This document shows, piece by piece, positions 21,007 to 24,723 of a DNA stretch of 24,723 nt. Position 1 is the first letter of the stretch. Every line of letters begins with the position of its first letter. The notes beneath the pieces are model-generated. The model worked only from the letters and a program-made list of their open reading frames with translations, did no database searches and was not told the origin of the DNA. The translations under genes were made by a program, and so were the position numbers. Source of the stretch: Candidatus Pelagibacter sp. (GTDB lineage Bacteria; Pseudomonadota; Alphaproteobacteria; Pelagibacterales; Pelagibacteraceae); assembly GCA_028225715.1 (NCBI GenBank), contig JAOIXS010000013.1, positions 1 through 24,723 of the forward strand. Direction: 5' to 3'.

Positions 21007-23058
21007 ATGAAAAATAAGAATAATTATGATTATTTATTGGCTGATCTAACCAAATTAAATGGTGTGGGTAAAAAAACTATGGAAATTTTGAAGAAAAAAA
21101 AAGTAAATAACATCTTTGACTTACTTTGGAGGCTGCCTAAATCTTATACAGATAGAACGCTCGTTAGTAAAATTTGTGATCTTCAAATAGGTGTAATCCA
21201 AACTATCAGAATTGTTCCATTAAAATATCAATTTCCAAGAGTTAGAAATTTACCTAATAAAGTTAATTGTATTGATGAAACTGGAAAGATTGATTGTATT
21301 TTTTTTAACAGTCATGAAGGATATGTGAGAAAAATTTTACCATTAAATGAAGAAGTCACAATTAGTGGTAAGATAAGCAATTATAAAGGACGATATCAAA
21401 TAACGAATCCCACATATATTTCACAAGACAGTTCATTAATTGAAAATATCGACAATAAATACTCATTAACAGAGGGTATTACTGAAAAAACTTATAATAA
21501 AATTATTAATCAAATTTTAAAAAACTTACCTATTTTAACAGAGTGGCACGACAAAGATATTCTAAAAATTTTCAATAATGAAAGTTGGAATGAATCTATA
21601 ATAAAATTACATGATCCAAAAAATATTGAAAATTATAAATCTAATTTTTATAAAAGGCTTGCTTATGATGAAATACTGGCATCGTTTTTAGTTAATTCAG
21701 AAATTCGAAAAAAAATTAAAAAAATTAAAAAAATTTCTAAAACCTTCACCGAAAAAGCTCATAAGAATATAGTTAATAAATTAAACTTTACACTTACCAA
21801 TGATCAAAAAATTTCATTAAGTGATATTAATAAAGACCTAAATTCTAAAAGTAAAATGTTTAGACTTTTACAGGGTGACGTCGGTAGCGGTAAAACTATT
21901 GTAGCATTGATTTCTTCCTTAAATGTCATTAGTTCAGGATTCCAAGTTGCATTAATGGCTCCTACTGAAATATTGGCTAGACAACATTATAGTTTAGCAA
22001 AAAAACTATTTCCTAAAAATATAAAAATTGAATTACTTTCCAGTAAGAGTGAAAATAGTGAAAAAAAGAGAATTGTAAAAAACTTGGAAAATAATGAGAT
22101 TCAAATGGTATTTGGTACGCATGCAATTTTTCAAAAAAAAATAATTTTTGCAAACCTTGGTTATATTATTATTGATGAACAGCACAAATTTGGTGTTAGA
22201 CAAAGAAAGCTTTTATCAGATAAAGGGGGTGATAATTGCGATGTTCTTTTAATGTCAGCAACACCAATTCCGAGAACCTTAACCATGTCAGTTTATGGTG
22301 ATATGGATGTTTCTATTATTAAGGAAAAACCAAGTAATAGAAAAGAAGTTAAAACTTACAGTAAATTAGAAAGTAAAATTGATGATGTTATTAATTTTGT
22401 GAAAAAGGAAATAAAAGAAGGAAACCAAATCTTCTGGGTATGTCCTCTGATAGAGGAGTCAAAAAAATTAGATCATCAATCATCAGTTACGAAATACAAA
22501 TTTCTTAATGAAATTTTTCCCAATAAAGTTGCACTACTGCATGGAAAAATTGACAATGAAGAAAAAGAAGAAATATTAAATAAATTTCTAAATAAAAAAT
22601 ATTTAATTTTAGTTTCAACAACAATTATAGAAGTTGGTATTGACTTTCCTAATGCTAATGTAATCATAGTAGAAAATGCTAACAAATTTGGATTATCTCA
22701 GTTACATCAGTTAAGGGGAAGAGTTGGACGTGGAACAAAACAAGCGAGCTGTATACTGATGTTTAAGTCAAATTTAAGTGTGAATGCTAAAAAGAGAATT
22801 AATATTTTAAAAAGCTCTAATGATGGTTTTGAAATTTCTGAAGAAGACATGAAGTTAAGAGGTTTTGGTGATTTACTTGGTTTTAAACAAAGTGGTATTA
22901 AAAATTTTAGGTTAGCAGACCCCATTCAAAATGAAGATTTATTTTTAATGGCAGAGAAGCAAATCAAAAAGATAGAACTAGAAAATATTGATATTAAAAA
23001 ATATAAAGCACTGCTGAAATTATACGATCAAGCAGATATAATTAATGATATGGTTTAG
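21007..23058 (+). CDS. recG: ATP-dependent DNA helicase RecG
   Basis: Branch-migrates stalled replication forks and Holliday junctions in recombinational repair. The 683-residue protein follows the family layout: an N-terminal helix-hairpin region and wedge/OB domain (about 15-140), then the superfamily 2 helicase core. Walker A is GDVGSGKT (290-297), motif Ia is MAPTEILARQH, Walker B is DEQH (390-393), motif III is SATPIPRTL (417-425), and motif VI is QLRGRVGRG. The TRG-type C-terminus with LRGFGDLLGFKQSG is present. A lysine run (about 234-245) lies before the helicase domain. The ATG has no Shine-Dalgarno sequence; only 24 bp separate it from sdhE. Its stop codon overlaps the stop of the convergent DUF502 gene. 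Confidence 0.96.
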   Translation: MKNKNNYDYLLADLTKLNGVGKKTMEILKKKKVNNIFDLLWRLPKSYTDRTLVSKICDLQIGVIQTIRIVPLKYQFPRVRNLPNKVNCIDETGKIDCIFFNSHEGYVRKILPLNEEVTISGKISNYKGRYQITNPTYISQDSSLIENIDNKYSLTEGITEKTYNKIINQILKNLPILTEWHDKDILKIFNNESWNESIIKLHDPKNIENYKSNFYKRLAYDEILASFLVNSEIRKKIKKIKKISKTFTEKAHKNIVNKLNFTLTNDQKISLSDINKDLNSKSKMFRLLQGDVGSGKTIVALISSLNVISSGFQVALMAPTEILARQHYSLAKKLFPKNIKIELLSSKSENSEKKRIVKNLENNEIQMVFGTHAIFQKKIIFANLGYIIIDEQHKFGVRQRKLLSDKGGDNCDVLLMSATPIPRTLTMSVYGDMDVSIIKEKPSNRKEVKTYSKLESKIDDVINFVKKEIKEGNQIFWVCPLIEESKKLDHQSSVTKYKFLNEIFPNKVALLHGKIDNEEKEEILNKFLNKKYLILVSTTIIEVGIDFPNANVIIVENANKFGLSQLHQLRGRVGRGTKQASCILMFKSNLSVNAKKRINILKSSNDGFEISEEDMKLRGFGDLLGFKQSGIKNFRLADPIQNEDLFLMAEKQIKKIELENIDIKKYKALLKLYDQADIINDMV

Positions 23059-23669
23059 CTTTTAGGTTTAGAAGTTCCAGCTGAAACTATAAATTTTGAT
23101 GCTTCTTCAAATGTCATGTCTAAGTAAATCAAATCATCTTTTGGTATCATTAATAGAAAGCCACTTGTTGGGTTAGGAGTTGTTGGAACAAAAACATTAA
23201 CTAAGTTAATATTTGTTTTAGCTTTAATTTCACCAGTATTTTCTTTCGTAGCAAAACCAACGGCCCATGATCCTTTTCTTGGATACTCAACTAGTACAAC
23301 ACTTTTTTTATTACCCTCTTGTTCCCTAAAAGAATCTGTCATTTGTCCAATGGCAGAGTAGATGGTTCTTAATATTGGCATTCTTTTAAACAAATCATCA
23401 ATAATTTGTAAAAATTTTTTTCCTATAAAGGTTAAAGAAAGACCCCCAACAACTGTAATAAAAATAATTGTTAAAATTATTTCAATACCTGGAATTGCAT
23501 ATGGAAGATAAGTATTAGGATTTAATCCTGAGGGTACTAATTTGGTTGAAAAATTAATTAAGAATTTGCTTAGATAAAGCGTAAACCCAATTGGAATTAA
23601 AACAATTACACCTGTAAAAAAATAGTTTCTTAATTTTAAAGCAAATGATTTTTTCTTATTAATAGTCAT
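23055..23669 (-). CDS. DUF502 family membrane protein
   Basis: A 204-residue inner-membrane protein of the DUF502 family, function unknown. There are two membrane segments: about 15-35 (FFTGVIVLIPIGFTLYL) and about 60-80 (the region ending GGLSLTFIG). A soluble beta-rich domain follows, with KRMPILRTIYSAIGQM (95-110) and the family signature VFVPTTPNPTSGFLLMIP (159-176). The frame continues 11 codons upstream to a TTG, but the ATG at 23669 gives the usual family N-terminus. The gene is a frequent neighbour of recG in alphaproteobacteria, as here, where the stop codons overlap by 4 bp. A link to DNA repair is not implied by the sequence. Confidence 0.88.
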   Translation of the reverse strand: MTINKKKSFALKLRNYFFTGVIVLIPIGFTLYLSKFLINFSTKLVPSGLNPNTYLPYAIPGIEIILTIIFITVVGGLSLTFIGKKFLQIIDDLFKRMPILRTIYSAIGQMTDSFREQEGNKKSVVLVEYPRKGSWAVGFATKENTGEIKAKTNINLVNVFVPTTPNPTSGFLLMIPKDDLIYLDMTFEEASKFIVSAGTSKPKS

Positions 23670-23712
23670 AGATAATTTAATGATAACTAGAATAAATAAC
23701 AAATGAAACGGC

Positions 23713-23718
23713 TATAAT
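23713..23718 (+). promoter_or_regulatory. Consensus -10 box upstream of the M48 protease gene
   Basis: TATAAT preceded by GGC lies 75 bp before the M48 start codon. No convincing -35 hexamer is found at the proper distance, so this is a tentative promoter. It overlaps the ATG of the 26-codon frame at 23717; if transcription starts downstream of this box, that frame cannot be expressed whole. Confidence 0.35.
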
Positions 23719-23797
23719 GAAAAGTACCACTAAGATTTTATTGTTTAAATTCATAAAAGTATATATTTATATAATTATCAAAATTTTAATAAAATGA
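23717..23797 (+). CDS. Possible 26-residue hydrophobic leader peptide
   Basis: An ATG-initiated frame of 26 codons ends in TGA that overlaps the M48 protease start by 4 bp (ATGA), the same coupling geometry seen between real genes here. The peptide is basic and hydrophobic (MKSTTKILLFKF, then an Ile/Tyr/Lys-rich tail), like a small membrane peptide. Evidence against: its ATG overlaps a TATAAT box, there is no Shine-Dalgarno sequence, and AT-rich DNA readily gives such frames. Low confidence. Confidence 0.2.
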   Translation: MKSTTKILLFKFIKVYIYIIIKILIK

Positions 23798-24621
23798 ATA
23801 GAAGAAAATTTTTAAATTATGTTGGTTGTGGCTGTTCAAGCTTAATGATTGGTGCTTGTTCTACGGCCCCAATAACAGACAGAAGACAATTAAAGATTAT
23901 ACCAGAATCAAAATTAAATGCTCAAGCAGCTCAAATTTTTGAAAAGGTTAAAGAAAAAGAAAAAATGAGTGATGATATTAAAACACTCAATGAAATTAAA
24001 GATATTGGAAAAAGAATGGAAGACTCTATATCCGAATATTTTTACAGATCTGGCCTAAACGATCCTACTGTTAATTTTGATTGGGAATATATTTTAATAG
24101 ACAATAAAAAAGTTAAAAATGCCTGGTGTATGCCTGGTGGTAAAATTGCTGTGTACACAGGAATACTTGATGTTACAAAAAATACAAACGGCCTTGCCTC
24201 AGTTATGGGTCATGAAATTGCACACGCTGTTGCTAAACATTCAGTGGAAAGAGCAAGTAGAGGAGCACTTTTGCAAACCGGAACATCTTTGATCGATATT
24301 TTTTCAGGTGGAAAATTAGGCCAGATTAATCAGGCAACTGGCATGAATACTGTAGGACTATTATCCCAAATAGGAATAATGAATCCTTTTTCAAGAACCC
24401 AAGAAAGTGAGGCTGATTACCTGGGAATGATTTTTGCATCGTTATCTGGTTTTGATATCAGGGAAACTAAAAAGTTATGGGAAAGAATGAAAGCAGAAAA
24501 TAAAGGAAAAGAACCACCTCAATTTATGAGCACACACCCGTCATCCTCTAAAAGAATAAAAGATTTATCAGAATGGGAAAATAGTGTCATTTTAGACTAT
24601 CCACCGATTACAATTAGCTAA
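23794..24621 (+). CDS. M48-family zinc metalloprotease, predicted Tat-exported lipoprotein
   Basis: A 275-residue peptidase of the Oma1/LoiP (M48C) type, expected to act in quality control of envelope proteins. The zinc site is complete: HEIAH with His140, Glu141 and His144, and the third ligand Glu204 in QESEAD with Asp208. The conserved WCMPGGKIAVYTG strand (111-123) and THPSS near the C-terminus also fit. The N-terminus combines a twin arginine (RRKFL at 3-7) with a lipobox, IGAC, at Cys22, so it is probably a lipoprotein, possibly Tat-exported already folded. The twin-arginine motif is incomplete compared with the full consensus. Its stop is 20 bp from the convergent tRNA-Lys. Confidence 0.92.
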   Translation: MNRRKFLNYVGCGCSSLMIGACSTAPITDRRQLKIIPESKLNAQAAQIFEKVKEKEKMSDDIKTLNEIKDIGKRMEDSISEYFYRSGLNDPTVNFDWEYILIDNKKVKNAWCMPGGKIAVYTGILDVTKNTNGLASVMGHEIAHAVAKHSVERASRGALLQTGTSLIDIFSGGKLGQINQATGMNTVGLLSQIGIMNPFSRTQESEADYLGMIFASLSGFDIRETKKLWERMKAENKGKEPPQFMSTHPSSSKRIKDLSEWENSVILDYPPITIS

Positions 24622-24641
24622 TATTTAAGAGATTATTTTAG

Positions 24642-24717
<76 letters not shown>

Positions 24718-24723
24718 ACATAG

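Noticed and set aside
22476..22925. Minus-strand reading frames opposite recG
   Set aside because: Antisense shadows of the helicase motifs; no recognisable domain.

Overview
The window is a compact, AT-rich stretch of a streamlined alphaproteobacterial chromosome, probably marine and SAR11-like. The placement rests on gene content and order: recG divergent from sdhE, the chain lytic transglycosylase-rlpA-dacA-tmk-holB-metG-tatD-metallohydrolase, a homologue of the mitochondrial complex I subunit NDUFS4, glpX next to recJ, very high Lys/Ile/Asn content, and almost no intergenic space. I cannot fix the genus from this sequence alone.

Layout. Positions 1-5691 look accessory. They hold a 336-base non-coding stretch with a 16-bp inverted repeat, a leftward MGMT-GNAT-small membrane protein group, a solitary tyrosine recombinase with a striking palindrome just before its GTG start, two glycosyltransferase genes (one a fusion of two glycosyltransferase modules), and a small GIY-YIG nuclease that starts 5 nt after tRNA-Glu. 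From 5697 the content is core: tRNA-Glu, recJ, glpX, an N-terminally short SbmA/BacA-like protein, the NDUFS4 homologue and tRNA-Pro, all leftward. A rightward group follows (zinc-ribbon protein, nhaA, exported glutathione peroxidase; 9911-12164). Next is a leftward chain of nine genes (12159-20533) from rarD through cell-wall enzymes to dTMP synthesis, the clamp loader, Met-tRNA charging, TatD and a metallo-beta-lactamase-fold enzyme. The right end has tRNA-Ser, sdhE, recG, a DUF502 membrane protein, an M48 lipoprotein protease and tRNA-Lys.

Functional themes. The nine-gene chain joins peptidoglycan remodelling (MltB-type transglycosylase, RlpA-like SPOR lipoprotein, DD-carboxypeptidase) to DNA and protein synthesis. 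RecJ and RecG serve recombinational repair, MGMT direct repair, SdhE and the NDUFS4 homologue the respiratory chain. Neighbouring genes commonly overlap by 1-14 bp or abut. Shine-Dalgarno motifs are almost absent.

I did not find a clear undescribed multi-gene system. The observations most worth following are the recombinase with its 15-7-15 palindrome (1329-1365), two protein genes that begin 4-5 nt after a tRNA CCA end, an RlpA-like protein whose catalytic motifs look lost, and the 180-bp inverted-repeat-bounded element at 134-313. Several start codons were moved to internal ATGs where the longest reading frame begins with TTG or runs into a tRNA; each case is explained in its entry.
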